DNA of 64,000 bases, from assembly GCF_000317285.1 (NCBI RefSeq), contig NZ_AJLN01000037.1:124001-188000 (forward strand). The letters run 5' to 3'. Made by a program: the position numbers and the translations under genes. Shown piece after piece: positions 51,370-60,196 of this stretch (position 1 is the stretch's first letter; each line of letters starts with the position of its first letter). Source of the DNA: Chlorogloeopsis fritschii PCC 6912 (lineage in GTDB: Bacteria > Cyanobacteriota > Cyanobacteriia > Cyanobacteriales > Nostocaceae). A model generated the notes under the pieces. It was not told the origin of the DNA. It did not search any database and saw only the letters and a list, made by a program, of their open reading frames with translations.

Positions 51370-52989
51370 ATGCAAGAAGGAAGCTTTACTTGGGGCAGTC
51401 TCGAAAAACAGTATCGGGCGCTAGAGAAATGGATTGATTGGACTTGGGTAATAGTGCTGCTTGCAGCAGCAGTATTAATTTTTACCATAAATCTCGGTCA
51501 ATTGCCACTGCGAGATTGGGATGAAGGTACTGTGGCACAGGTTGCTCGCGAAATTTGGCGTGCCCCAACTGGTTCCATGCGTTGGCTTTACCCGACATTG
51601 GGAGGAGAGCCTTATCATAATAAGCCGCCGTTACTCCACTTGCTGATTGCTTGGTCTTACTCTTTTTGGGGTGTGCATGAATGGACAACACGCTTACCTG
51701 GAGCAATATTAACAGCTATTTCTGTGCCATTACTGTATTGCATTGGTCGTGAAATTTTTCGCCGACGTGTTTGTGCAGTTTATAGCGCTTTAGTTTACCT
51801 GACGATGCTACCAGTGGTTCGTCACGGGCGTTTAGCGATGCTAGATGGGGCTGCGGTATGTTTTTTTATGTTGATGATGTTGTGTTTGTTGCGATCGCGC
51901 CGTGACTTACGCTATTGCCTGGGTGTAGGCATCGGTTTTGGGTTGATTTGTCTGACTAAAGGGATGTTAGGCATATTGTTGGGTGCTATAGCAGTTGCGT
52001 TTTTGGTTTGGGATACACCGCGACTGCTGACTAGTGGCTATATGTGGATAGGAATGCTAATTGGCATTATTCCTGTAGCTGGTTGGTATGGTTTTCAATG
52101 GTGGGAATACGGCCATACTTTTACAAATGTCGGGATGCTCAATCAATCACTGAGCCGCATTTGGACATCTGTAGAACAACATTCGGGGCCACCTTGGTAC
52201 TATATATTAGAGATTTTGAAGTATACATGGCCTTGGTTGCTGTTTTTGCCATCAAGCTGGCGTTTATCCTGGGAAAATCGCAATCTCAGCTGGGCAAAAC
52301 TTGTACTATTGTGGATGGGAGTATATCTAGTTGCTATTTCTTTGATGGGGACTAAACTTCCTTGGTATGTTTTCCCAATTTATCCCAGTCTTGCTTTAGC
52401 AATCGGAGCAAAGCTAGAGGATATTGAGAATATACCTTTACTGTCATCCTATCCCCGTGCATGGGTAGTAATTTTGGGGATTCTAGCAGTGGTGGCAACT
52501 GGTGGTAGCATCTATTACGGTTGGGGAGGTTCGCCAAGTCCGGATTTACAACTCATTTTTGCTACTGTTGCGGTGACAATGGCTTTAGCTGCTATTTTGG
52601 TAGAGCAAGGCGACAGGCAATTTTTGAAAGTTTTGTTATGGGGAAGTTATATTTCACTGCTGTTGTTGATGAAATCTAACTACTGGGTTTGGGAATTAGG
52701 AGAACGCTATCCAGTCAAACCAGTTGCTGCTATGATCCAACAGCAAGTGCCCCCAGGCGTAAAGATTTACACTTCTAATCCCGAACACCGCCCATCACTA
52801 AATTTTTATAGCGATCGCACAATTATTTCTGCTTCTATTAGAGAACTAGAACACTATTGGCAATACAACCAACAATCCTACTTCTTGCTAGATGAATCTG
52901 CTTTTGGTACTCTTCACCTGGATTCTATAAGGTTAATTGACCAAGTCGAGGGCTGGAAGCTTGTTACTAAGGATACAAATAGATTGTGA
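51370..52989 (+). CDS. GT39/ArnT-type membrane glycosyltransferase
   Basis: A 539-residue integral membrane enzyme of the PMT/ArnT superfamily, which moves a sugar from a polyprenyl-phosphate carrier to lipid or protein outside the membrane. The first periplasmic loop has RDWDEGTVAQVAREI with the Asp-Glu pair that binds the phosphate, then NKPPLLHLLIAW and TRLPGAI, all typical. About 10-11 membrane segments follow, and a soluble tail of about 100 residues ends the protein. It may modify the polysaccharide or lipid of the nearby locus. Confidence 0.93.
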   Translation: MQEGSFTWGSLEKQYRALEKWIDWTWVIVLLAAAVLIFTINLGQLPLRDWDEGTVAQVAREIWRAPTGSMRWLYPTLGGEPYHNKPPLLHLLIAWSYSFWGVHEWTTRLPGAILTAISVPLLYCIGREIFRRRVCAVYSALVYLTMLPVVRHGRLAMLDGAAVCFFMLMMLCLLRSRRDLRYCLGVGIGFGLICLTKGMLGILLGAIAVAFLVWDTPRLLTSGYMWIGMLIGIIPVAGWYGFQWWEYGHTFTNVGMLNQSLSRIWTSVEQHSGPPWYYILEILKYTWPWLLFLPSSWRLSWENRNLSWAKLVLLWMGVYLVAISLMGTKLPWYVFPIYPSLALAIGAKLEDIENIPLLSSYPRAWVVILGILAVVATGGSIYYGWGGSPSPDLQLIFATVAVTMALAAILVEQGDRQFLKVLLWGSYISLLLLMKSNYWVWELGERYPVKPVAAMIQQQVPPGVKIYTSNPEHRPSLNFYSDRTIISASIRELEHYWQYNQQSYFLLDESAFGTLHLDSIRLIDQVEGWKLVTKDTNRL

Positions 52990-53205
52990 ATGGATATTAG
53001 TTAGTAGATAGTAGTTGGTGGTGGGTAGAGACGCGAGGAACTGAAGCGTTTCTACAATTACTACCCCTCTGCTCCTGTTGCTCCCCATCTCCCCTACTTT
53101 TTCCTAGCCCCTAATCCCCAGTCCCATATTCCCTAATCATAAATAACTAGTCACTTTGTATATTTTTTGATATACTGGCACTGAAAACTGTGGAAGAGGA
53201 TATAG

Positions 53206-53237
53206 ATCCCAGGAGATGCACTCACTGGGATTTTTTT
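53206..53237 (+). terminator. Rho-independent terminator
   Basis: Arms ATCCCAG and CTGGGAT around a 12-base loop, followed by T7. It is oriented for plus-strand transcription from the GT39 gene and overlaps the end of the convergent zinc-ribbon gene. Confidence 0.8.
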
Positions 53238-53605
53238 CCTTGTTCTGTGGTTGTTTCTATTGCTGGTGGCAGTGAGTCATTGCTTGTGGTTTGCTGACTC
53301 ATAGCAATGATACCAAATAACACAGCGCTACTGACAACGAAAGCTAGTACGGGATGTTTGGGAATGACGAAATCTCGTATGATTCTAGCTAAGGGTCGGC
53401 TTTGGCGACGCAGGGCTGATGAAATCGCTATTTGTTTAAAATTAAAAGGATCGCGGACGTAATGCCCGCTCTTGCAAACGACTAGTCTTTCCTGACAGTA
53501 CGGGCAGGTAAACAGTCCTATATATGTTTGAACGGATTTGGTTGTAGAATGCTTTTGGCAAATGGGGCAAGTTACATAATGGCGATCAAAAGTGTGTGTA
53601 TTCAT
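53222..53605 (-). CDS. Zinc-ribbon membrane protein (127 aa)
   Basis: A 127-residue protein with an N-terminal four-cysteine ribbon (CPIC at residues 14-17 and CPYC at 34-37), followed by CKSGHYV, a basic linker (RRQSRPLARIIRD) and one membrane helix (VLAFVVSSAVLFGIIAM), and a polar tail. The layout is that of small tail-anchored zinc-ribbon proteins of unknown role. The 3' end lies in the terminator of the convergent gene. Confidence 0.8.
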   Translation of the reverse strand: MNTHTFDRHYVTCPICQKHSTTKSVQTYIGLFTCPYCQERLVVCKSGHYVRDPFNFKQIAISSALRRQSRPLARIIRDFVIPKHPVLAFVVSSAVLFGIIAMSQQTTSNDSLPPAIETTTEQGKKSQ

Positions 53606-54207
53606 CTACTTTAGTTTTTTAGTACACTTACTTGCTCTATAAAAATAGCTATATTGTTTTTTTGCTGAACTCACGTGTAGATTTCCCAGCATGAGTGAGA
53701 GTTAACTGGGAATTACACACTTGAGATGATACTATTACTTTAATACTAGTATAAATAAACTCATAATAATAAATTAAGTATGTATGGTGTGTGCTAATCC
53801 TGTTATAGAGCATTGACCATCCATTCTCTCATTTAAGCATCACCACTACATAAAATTGGAATATTAGAAAGTTTTTAACAAAAGCTTTTTCAGAAAAACA
53901 CAGAACTCAAAACTCAAAGTAATTACACGTTAGTAACGGAACGTGGTTATGAAAATAATCAGTGTATTCACTTAAGACTCTATAAACCAACATCTCTAAG
54001 TGTCTGCACAATCAAGAATCTTCTAGACTTTAGCTATTGACTTTTTTGTGTGACTTGTGACAGAGCATTGTGAGTTTTTTTCTTCGTGAGTTATATAGTA
54101 GAAATACTACATATTAGAGTCTTTACTTGTCTGCTTGCTAAATAATGCCTCACAATAAAAACTAAGACATAAAATTTAAATTTTTTATTAGATTTACTCC
54201 TCATTCA
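53606..54207. other. Long divergent intergenic region
   Basis: About 600 bp, AT-rich, with no supported ORF. It is expected to hold the promoters of the zinc-ribbon and ClC genes. I saw no repeats or RNA gene. Confidence 0.4.
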
Positions 54208-56109
54208 ATGACTCTCCTGCCTCCCACAAAACTCAGGAAGGTAAGTGAACAAGCTGCCTTTCCTTCTCCCGTTGCTTTAACCTATCTATTTAACCGTTTT
54301 CAACCATCTCAAGAGACAGTTGTACTACTTCTGGCTGTACTCATAGGTGGAGGCAGCGGTATGGGTGTAGTTACATTTCACTACTTAATCGAGCTGATTC
54401 ACCGCTTGATGCTAGAAAATGTGATGGGTGCGATCGGTGGCTGGGGCGCTTGGACTTTAGCCTGCATTCCCATCTTGGGGGGATTAATAGTAGGTTTGAT
54501 GCGCTGGCGAACCCAAGATTTTGGCCCTGGACTTTCATCTTTGATTGCTGCATCACAAAAAGGAGAAATCAAACGACAACTGCGCCCGGTTACAAAGATG
54601 ATAGCAGCAGCAGTTTCTCTCGGTAGCGGCTCTTCTTTAGGGCCAGAAGGGCCAAGTGTAGAAATTGGTGCTAGCTTTGGAATGCTGTTGTCTGTAGTGT
54701 TACAAGTATCGCGAGAACGGCAACGTTTGCTTTTGGGTGCTGGTGCTGCTGCTGGCTTGGCTGCTGGTTTTAATGCCCCGATCGCCGGTGTTTTTTTTGC
54801 TTTAGAGGTGGTATTGGGAGCCACATCTTTTGCTACTTCGGCAGTAAGTGTGGTGCTCTTGGCAGCAGTGGTGGCGGCGTTAATTGCTCAGATTGGTTTG
54901 GGAGCGCAACCTGCTTTTACTTTACCTGTTTACCAAGTTCGCAGTCCTTTAGAATTGCCACTTTATCTTGGTTTGGGTTTGTGGGCAAGCTTGGTGTCTT
55001 TGACTTACACTCAATCAATTCGGCTCCTCAAAGCCACCTTTGCGGGCAAGGTACCGGGTTTTGCTTGGCTGGGGAAAATACCGAAGCCGATTCATCCAAT
55101 TCTTGGCGGTGCGATCGTTGGTGCTGTGGCTTTGTACTTGCCACAAATTTTAGGTATTGGTTATGAAACAGTAGAGGCGATGCTTCAGGATGTGGAGTTT
55201 TCGCTGCAACTTTTACTATTGCTTTTAGTTGCAAAGTTGGCAATGACAGCCATTAGCGCTGGTAGCGGTTTTGTTGGTGGTGTGTTTGCACCAGCGATGT
55301 TTTTGGGTGCTTCTTTAGGTTCTGCTTATGCAAAAATTTTGGCCAATTTAGCACCAACAATTAGCGATTTTATGGCTGCTCCTCCAGCTTATGCAATGGT
55401 GGGAATGGCAGCAGTGCTGGCTGCAAGTGTAAGAGCACCATTAACGGCAATTTTATTGCTATTTGAATTAACACGAGACTACCGCATTGTTTTACCATTA
55501 ATGGCTGCGGTGGGTTTAAGTGTATGGCTAGTCGAGCGGATCAAACCTACTTCCAACTCTAGTTCCAATCTTCAACAAATAGGTCTTTCGGATTTGAAAG
55601 ATGAGCAGGCAGAAATTGCACAGCAAATCATGGTTGAAGAAGCTATGCATCCTTGTCCAAAAAAGCTCTTGGCAACAATGCAAGTCATAGAAGCTGCTTT
55701 GGAAATGATCCGCGATCGCGCTCGCAGTGCTTTAGTTGTTAATGAAGTTGGGCAATTAGTTGGTATTGTGTCTTTAGAAGATATCAATCGCGCCCTTTAT
55801 GCTTGGCAAAATTACCCAGATTCATCTGAGGAAGTTAAGCGCAATTTATCCAATCAAATTCTCAAAGATATTTGTACCACTGATATTCTCTATGCCTGGC
55901 AAGATGAACTCTTATCCGAAGCTTTAGATCGTATGGCTGTTCGAGGTTTACATCAACTACCAGTAGTAGCACGAGACAATCCCGAACAAATTTTGGGTTT
56001 ATTAGAACGGGAAGAAATTGCTTTAACGTGCAAAGTGGCACTCATGCGCAGAAATTTTCGCCATTATTTACCAGTGGCAACAAAACCAGATGTTGTCATC
56101 AGTCAATAG
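54208..56109 (+). CDS. ClC-family chloride channel/transporter with CBS domains
   Basis: A 633-residue ClC protein. Selectivity-filter segments are visible: GSGSSLGPEGPSVEIGA (the gating Glu in GPEGP), GFNAPIAGVFFALE and GSGFVGGVFAPAMFLGASLG. About 10-12 hydrophobic helices are followed by two CBS domains (about residues 478-530 and 555-610), which bind nucleotides to regulate transport. It could be a chloride/proton exchanger or a channel. A strong terminator lies just after it. Confidence 0.95.
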   Translation: MTLLPPTKLRKVSEQAAFPSPVALTYLFNRFQPSQETVVLLLAVLIGGGSGMGVVTFHYLIELIHRLMLENVMGAIGGWGAWTLACIPILGGLIVGLMRWRTQDFGPGLSSLIAASQKGEIKRQLRPVTKMIAAAVSLGSGSSLGPEGPSVEIGASFGMLLSVVLQVSRERQRLLLGAGAAAGLAAGFNAPIAGVFFALEVVLGATSFATSAVSVVLLAAVVAALIAQIGLGAQPAFTLPVYQVRSPLELPLYLGLGLWASLVSLTYTQSIRLLKATFAGKVPGFAWLGKIPKPIHPILGGAIVGAVALYLPQILGIGYETVEAMLQDVEFSLQLLLLLLVAKLAMTAISAGSGFVGGVFAPAMFLGASLGSAYAKILANLAPTISDFMAAPPAYAMVGMAAVLAASVRAPLTAILLLFELTRDYRIVLPLMAAVGLSVWLVERIKPTSNSSSNLQQIGLSDLKDEQAEIAQQIMVEEAMHPCPKKLLATMQVIEAALEMIRDRARSALVVNEVGQLVGIVSLEDINRALYAWQNYPDSSEEVKRNLSNQILKDICTTDILYAWQDELLSEALDRMAVRGLHQLPVVARDNPEQILGLLEREEIALTCKVALMRRNFRHYLPVATKPDVVISQ

Positions 56110-56135
56110 CCATTAGTCATTAGTCATTAGTTTAG
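56107..56135. repeat. Heptamer STRR (TAGTCAT) after ClC
   Basis: Three to four tandem TAGTCAT units immediately after the ClC stop, like those after the MDR reductase gene at 21141. Confidence 0.8.
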
Positions 56136-56137
56136 AT

Positions 56138-56168
56138 AAGGACACGACATTAGTCATGTCCTTTTTTT
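56138..56168 (+). terminator. Rho-independent terminator after ClC
   Basis: Arms AAGGACA and TGTCCTT with an inner GACAT...ATGTC pairing, followed by a T7 run. It lies 29 bp after the ClC stop codon, in the plus orientation. Confidence 0.85.
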
Positions 56169-56245
56169 AGTCCTTTGAAAGGAGAAATAATATAGACTTC
56201 ATGAGGTAAAGCCCTTCCTTCAGTGCTCGGTTAGGACTGGCGAAC

Positions 56246-56269
56246 CAATGACAAATGACAAATGACAAC
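56246..56269. repeat. Heptamer STRR (AATGACA)
   Basis: Three tandem copies of AATGACA just before the 3' end of the CyAbrB gene. Confidence 0.85.
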
Positions 56270-56275
56270 CGACTT

Positions 56276-56689
56276 TTAAGCTACTGTCTCCAGAGCTTCA
56301 GAATCTTCTTTATCCTCTGTGTCTATCTGTCTCAAACGAATATGCTTTTTGCCCAAAGTAATGATAAACTCATCTCCGGGTTTGAGATTCATCTGCTTTG
56401 TATAAGCAGAACCTATTAGCAAGTTACCGTTAGACTGGACACTAATTCTATAACTAGCACTACGTCCTCCCCGACCATTTGCACTGGGAGCACTATCTAA
56501 CTGAATGCCTTCGGCATCAATTAGAGCATTCAAGAACTTCATCATATTGACACGCTCTATACCATTTTTGGTCACGGTATAGTAGCCGCACTGTTTAGCT
56601 TTTTCTTCCTTACTCAGGTTTTCTAGCTCTTTGACTTTTTTGAGCAGATCTTCACCAGTTAGGGGTTCAATTTTTTTCGCTTTAGCCAT
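56276..56689 (-). CDS. CyAbrB-type transcription regulator
   Basis: A 137-residue cyanobacterial AbrB-like regulator. These proteins bind DNA broadly and help control carbon/nitrogen balance and heterocyst development. The N-terminal part (EPLTGEDLLKKVKELENLSKEEKAKQCGYYT) is the cyanobacteria-specific segment, followed by a SpoVT-AbrB-like fold (SYRISVQSNGNLLIGSAYTKQMNLKPGDEFIITLGKKHIRLRQ) and an acidic tail. The ATG at 56689 is used. It stands alone and probably autoregulates, though no site was identified. Confidence 0.92.
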   Translation of the reverse strand: MAKAKKIEPLTGEDLLKKVKELENLSKEEKAKQCGYYTVTKNGIERVNMMKFLNALIDAEGIQLDSAPSANGRGGRSASYRISVQSNGNLLIGSAYTKQMNLKPGDEFIITLGKKHIRLRQIDTEDKEDSEALETVA

Positions 56690-57091
56690 CAACTTAGATC
56701 AAAAATGAACGAACGATTGACAAAGTTTAGTCGATTTTATTTTAACTGACCTTGAGGAAATAAGAAAACAATTCTTTAATTTTTTTATTTCAGCTACTGC
56801 CAAGTATATTACACAAAGAGCAGAAAATTTTTGCAGGCTTTACCAATCTTCCCTCGATAAAGTAATATTCAAAGAATTTTACCCATGCTGATAACTATCT
56901 GTAGTTTGTGAAGAACTGCTACACTGTATTTGTTTAAGTTTCCTAAAGCTTAGAAGATTGCCTATTGGCATTGATTTAATAATTGACACACAGAATGATA
57001 AGTAAAACTGATCCTTAATCATTGGTCATCAGTCATTGGTTATTAGTTACTAAGGACAAATGGCAAAGGATAAACAACAAAGCTAACCAAA
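56690..57091. other. Divergent intergenic region with heptamer repeats
   Basis: A 402-bp gap between the divergent CyAbrB and Rrf2 genes. AT-rich first 300 bp with no feature seen, then TTGGTCAT/CAGTCATTGG-type heptamers at 57017-57065 next to the Rrf2 start. Confidence 0.5.
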
Positions 57092-57535
57092 ATGAAATTA
57101 ACAACCAGAGGACACTACAGTGTAAAGGCTTTATTAGATTTGAGCTTGCAGCCGGAGTATGGCCCGGTTTCTGTCAGAGCGATCGCCTCACGACAAGATA
57201 TTCCTGCCCCTTACCTAGAAAAACTACTAATAGAAATGCGTCGTGCAGGTTTGGTAAAATCAATTCGCGGTAGCATCGGCGGATACAAACTAGCACGAGA
57301 ACCGGCACAAATTTCTTTAGGGGAAATTCTAGAAGCAGTTGGCGAAACTATTGAACCTCTACCTCATCACCAAGCTTCACGAGGACAAGCTGAAGATTGG
57401 GTAACATTTACTCTTTGGCAGAGATTGCACCAAAAATTAAAAGAAGCATTATACAGTATTACTTTGGCAGACCTTTATTATGATGCTCGTAGTTGGCAAG
57501 CTTCCCTTGGAGAAGAAGCTAGTTTTGTTGTTTAG
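57092..57535 (+). CDS. Rrf2-family transcription regulator
   Basis: A 147-residue winged-helix regulator: TRGHYSVKALLDLSL (first helix), RAIASRQDIPAPYLEKLLIEMRRAGLVKSIRGSIGGYKLA (helix-turn-helix and wing) and the dimerisation helix near the C-terminus. The Cys residues that hold an iron-sulfur cluster in IscR are absent; the protein has no Cys at all in the region, so it senses something other than an FeS cluster or is a plain repressor. It is followed by the cobD gene after about 180 bp of filler. Confidence 0.92.
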   Translation: MKLTTRGHYSVKALLDLSLQPEYGPVSVRAIASRQDIPAPYLEKLLIEMRRAGLVKSIRGSIGGYKLAREPAQISLGEILEAVGETIEPLPHHQASRGQAEDWVTFTLWQRLHQKLKEALYSITLADLYYDARSWQASLGEEASFVV

Positions 57536-57540
57536 TCAAT

Positions 57541-57716
57541 TTTAGGGACTAGGGATTAGGGACTAGGGACTAGTGATTGGGTAGTAGAATCTCCACAGAT
57601 AAATTACAGCGGATTTCAAGGAGCGTGAGGTACAAAACTTTAGTCTCAAAGTCATATATAATGCCTGTTTTACTTCTGACTTCTGACTTCTGGCTTCTGA
57701 CTTCTGCTGTAAAGAA
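57541..57716. repeat. STRR-type filler (GGGACTA, CTTCTGA)
   Basis: GGGACTAGGGATTAGGGACT heptamers at 57544-57575 and CTTCTGACTTCTGACTTCTGG heptamers at 57673-57705, immediately before cobD. Confidence 0.8.
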
Positions 57717-58676
57717 ATGACATCTGTTATTGTTCTAATCCTTGCTGCTGGTTTAGATTACTTAATTGGCGATCCTTGGGGATGGCTTCATCCTGTACAA
57801 GTGATGGGGTGGATAATTTCTCGCTTCAGCAAATTAGCTCTGAGATATTGTCAAAATTCTCTAACACAACGTTTAGCTGGAATTGTGTTAGGCATAATTT
57901 TAATCATAGGTAGCGGCATTGCTGGCTACTTAATAATTCAACTTGCCAGATGGCTGCATCCATTCTTAGGTATTGCGATAGAAAGCATTCTTCTAGCTAG
58001 CTGTTTTGCTCTGAAAAGTTTAAGAGTAGCAGCCCAAACAGTTTTACAACCTTTATCATTAGGTAAAATCCAAGATGCTCGCTCTATTTTAAGTAATTAT
58101 GTTGGTCGAGATACAAAAAATTTGACCGAATCAGAAATATTGCGAGCCGTTTTAGAAACAGTTACAGAAAATGCGATCGATGGGGTAATGGCTCCTCTTT
58201 TTTATGCAATTATTGGTGCATTTGTGCCAGTTGTGGGTTCAGTACCCTTTGCTTTAGCATATAAAGCCAGCAGCACCCTTGATTCAATGGTGGGTTATCG
58301 CCAAGCGCCCTATACTTATTTGGGTTGGTTTAGTGCGCGCTTGGAAGATGGCTTAACTTGGCTTCCCTGTCGGCTAACGGTAATAACTTTAGCACTGCTG
58401 TCGGGTAAACCTTTGCACGTCATCAGAATTTGTCGCCGTGATGCACCGAAAGATCCCAGCCCTAACTCTGGTTGGAGTGAATGTGTTTATGCTGCAATTT
58501 TGGGCGTACAAGTAGGAGGTACAAATTGGTATGGCGGTGTAGCCAAGCATAAACCATTATTAGGAGATAACATTCATGCGATCGCGCCAATTTTTATTAC
58601 TAAAGCTTTACAACTAACTAAATATTGTTTTTTGCTGTGGTTAGGGGTGAGTGCTCTATTGCTAATCAAGAATTAG
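57717..58676 (+). CDS. cobD: Adenosylcobinamide-phosphate synthase (CobD/CbiB)
   Basis: A 319-residue integral membrane enzyme of B12 synthesis that joins aminopropanol (or its phosphate) to adenosylcobyric acid. Features are LDYLIGDPWGWLHPVQVMGW at the N-terminus, VGRDTKNLTESEILRAVLETVTENAIDGVMAPLFY and YKASSTLDSMVGYRQAPYTYLGWFSARLEDG, all typical. It also has several membrane helices. RBS is weak (AAAGAA). No B12 riboswitch was recognised in front. It is followed by pyrR. Confidence 0.95.
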   Translation: MTSVIVLILAAGLDYLIGDPWGWLHPVQVMGWIISRFSKLALRYCQNSLTQRLAGIVLGIILIIGSGIAGYLIIQLARWLHPFLGIAIESILLASCFALKSLRVAAQTVLQPLSLGKIQDARSILSNYVGRDTKNLTESEILRAVLETVTENAIDGVMAPLFYAIIGAFVPVVGSVPFALAYKASSTLDSMVGYRQAPYTYLGWFSARLEDGLTWLPCRLTVITLALLSGKPLHVIRICRRDAPKDPSPNSGWSECVYAAILGVQVGGTNWYGGVAKHKPLLGDNIHAIAPIFITKALQLTKYCFLLWLGVSALLLIKN

Positions 58677-58765
58677 GGACTAGAGACTAGGGGCTAGGGA
58701 TTAGGAACCTAGTACCCGATTCCTGATTCCCAATTCCCAATTACCAATACTCAGTTAAGTTAATC
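58677..58765. repeat. STRR-type filler (GGGACTAG, CCCAATT)
   Basis: GGGACTAGAGACTAGGGGCT and CCCGATTCCTGATTCCCAAT pieces between cobD and pyrR, of the same family as 7813-7880. Confidence 0.75.
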
Positions 58766-58775
58766 AGGGAGATAT

Positions 58776-59324
58776 ATGAATATTTCTACCAATGCAAAAG
58801 TAGTTGAGATTCTCTCATCAGAAGAGCTTCGTCGTACAGTGAATCGCCTGGCATCTCAAATTGTGGAAAGGACACGCGATTTATCGCAATTGGTATTAAT
58901 CGGTATACATACCAGGGGAGTGCCATTAGCACAATTGTTGGCGCGTCAAATTGAGGCGCTAGAAGGTTTATCTGTGTCAGTAGGAGCGTTGGATATTACA
59001 TTCTATCGAGACGATCTCGATCAAATTGGCTTGCGCACTCCTGCTAAAACCGATATCCCTTTTGATTTAACTGGCAAAATTGTTGTGCTTGTCGATGATG
59101 TTATATATAAAGGACGAACTGTTCGGGCTGCGTTAAATGCTGTGAATGAATATGGTAGACCAGAAGTAATTCGTTTAGCTGTATTAGTAGATAGGGGACA
59201 TCGGGAATTACCTATTCATCCAGATTTTATTGGCAAGCAACTGCCTACTGCTAAAGAGGAGATTATCAAGGTTTACTTCCAAGATACTGATGGACGAGAT
59301 GCGGTGGAGTTGATTGGGAATTAG
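58776..59324 (+). CDS. pyrR: PyrR-type bifunctional pyrimidine regulator / uracil phosphoribosyltransferase
   Basis: A 182-residue PRT-fold protein. The PRPP-binding loop [18 protein letters not shown] is present, as are [14 protein letters not shown] and DITFYRDD, which are characteristic of PyrR. The family binds pyrimidine-gene mRNA as an attenuator and/or converts uracil to UMP. Which function dominates here cannot be told; no PyrR-binding attenuator is visible nearby. GGGAG lies 5-7 bases before the ATG. Confidence 0.95.
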   Translation: MNISTNAKVVEILSSEELRRTVNRLASQIVERTRDLSQLVLIGIHTRGVPLAQLLARQIEALEGLSVSVGALDITFYRDDLDQIGLRTPAKTDIPFDLTGKIVVLVDDVIYKGRTVRAALNAVNEYGRPEVIRLAVLVDRGHRELPIHPDFIGKQLPTAKEEIIKVYFQDTDGRDAVELIGN

Positions 59325-59471
59325 TTTTGATGCTTTTGGTGCGATCGCGTTATCTAACACTTTGTCTAAAGAGACTTGAGCCTTTTATGGATGATTACAT
59401 ATAACGGCTATACAAACTAAACCTGGATAAGTGAACTTAGTTTGTGTAGCCGCAAATTTGTCTTTATCTAT

Positions 59472-60059
59472 TTACCCAAAAGGTTGCCCCCAGAGTTTCC
59501 AGTTTTCTTTATTAAATGGAGATTTCCATTTTTGAATGAGTGCCAGTTCTAGCCTTTGGCGCGATCGTGTTTTAGTTGGTGCATCCCACCAAAAGGCTAT
59601 ATTCACTGCTGTTTTTAATTCATAACGATAGTGCAAGTCCAAGTAGTTTTCAATGTATTGCTTACAATCGTGTACACCTTTCCATCTTTTATTAGATTTA
59701 CAAGTTTCTCCGATATAGAGTAACAAGTTTGCAGCTATGTCTATGACAAAGTACAGACAGGCTTCACCAGGGTTATCTGTTGGCAATCGATAAAATGATA
59801 AAGAACATGGCGACAGATTAAACGGATCGATCGCATCAGGATCGACGTGTGCTGATGGCATTTGAAATAAGGTAGCTTGTTGAGTTGGTTTGCTTGCTCT
59901 TACTTGTTGTTGATGGATGGTGATTTGTGATTTCCACCCTGTTAGAGTCTTCTCATCCATCAGCAACACGGGTGTTCTAGTTGGAGGTGCAGAACTAATT
60001 TCCGAGAGTGAGAACAAGTCAAGTTGATTAGTTTCCAATCGCAATCCCCAAAAACGCAA
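59472..60059 (-). CDS. GIY-YIG-like nuclease-domain protein
   Basis: A 195-residue protein. The C-terminal half (about 98-195) resembles a GIY-YIG domain: LYFVIDIAANLLLYIGET in place of GIY...YIG, an Arg-rich helix (KSNKRW), and RQRLELALIQKWKSPFNKENW, with the catalytic-type Glu and final Asn. The N-terminal half contains NQLDLFSL and ATLFQMP segments without known fold. The start is TTG at 60059 without a clear ribosome binding site, and an ATG at residue 34 is possible. The gene lies next to a CyRepA1-type gene on the same strand. Confidence 0.75.
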   Translation of the reverse strand: MRFWGLRLETNQLDLFSLSEISSAPPTRTPVLLMDEKTLTGWKSQITIHQQQVRASKPTQQATLFQMPSAHVDPDAIDPFNLSPCSLSFYRLPTDNPGEACLYFVIDIAANLLLYIGETCKSNKRWKGVHDCKQYIENYLDLHYRYELKTAVNIAFWWDAPTKTRSRQRLELALIQKWKSPFNKENWKLWGQPFG

Positions 60060-60138
60060 TAATTTGGGAATGCTAGCACTGGAGAGCTAGATTTTGAAAC
60101 AGTAACTTTGTACTTCTAGTTGTTGAAAAAGTCAGTTT

Positions 60139-60172
60139 AGATCCCCGACTTCTGGTGAGAAGTCGGGGATCT
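60139..60172. repeat. Palindromic repeat AGATCCCCGACTTCT
   Basis: Inverted arms AGATCCCCGACTTCT and AGAAGTCGGGGATCT with a 4-base centre, between the CyRepA1-type gene and the GIY-YIG-like gene. The same repeat family is at 29896 and 37902. It could act as a weak terminator but has no T-run. Confidence 0.9.
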
Positions 60173-60196
60173 GTCGCACTAATCCACAAAGATATC

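Noticed and set aside
57536-57716. B12 riboswitch before cobD
   Set aside because: The stretch is heptamer filler; no B12-box-like sequence was found.
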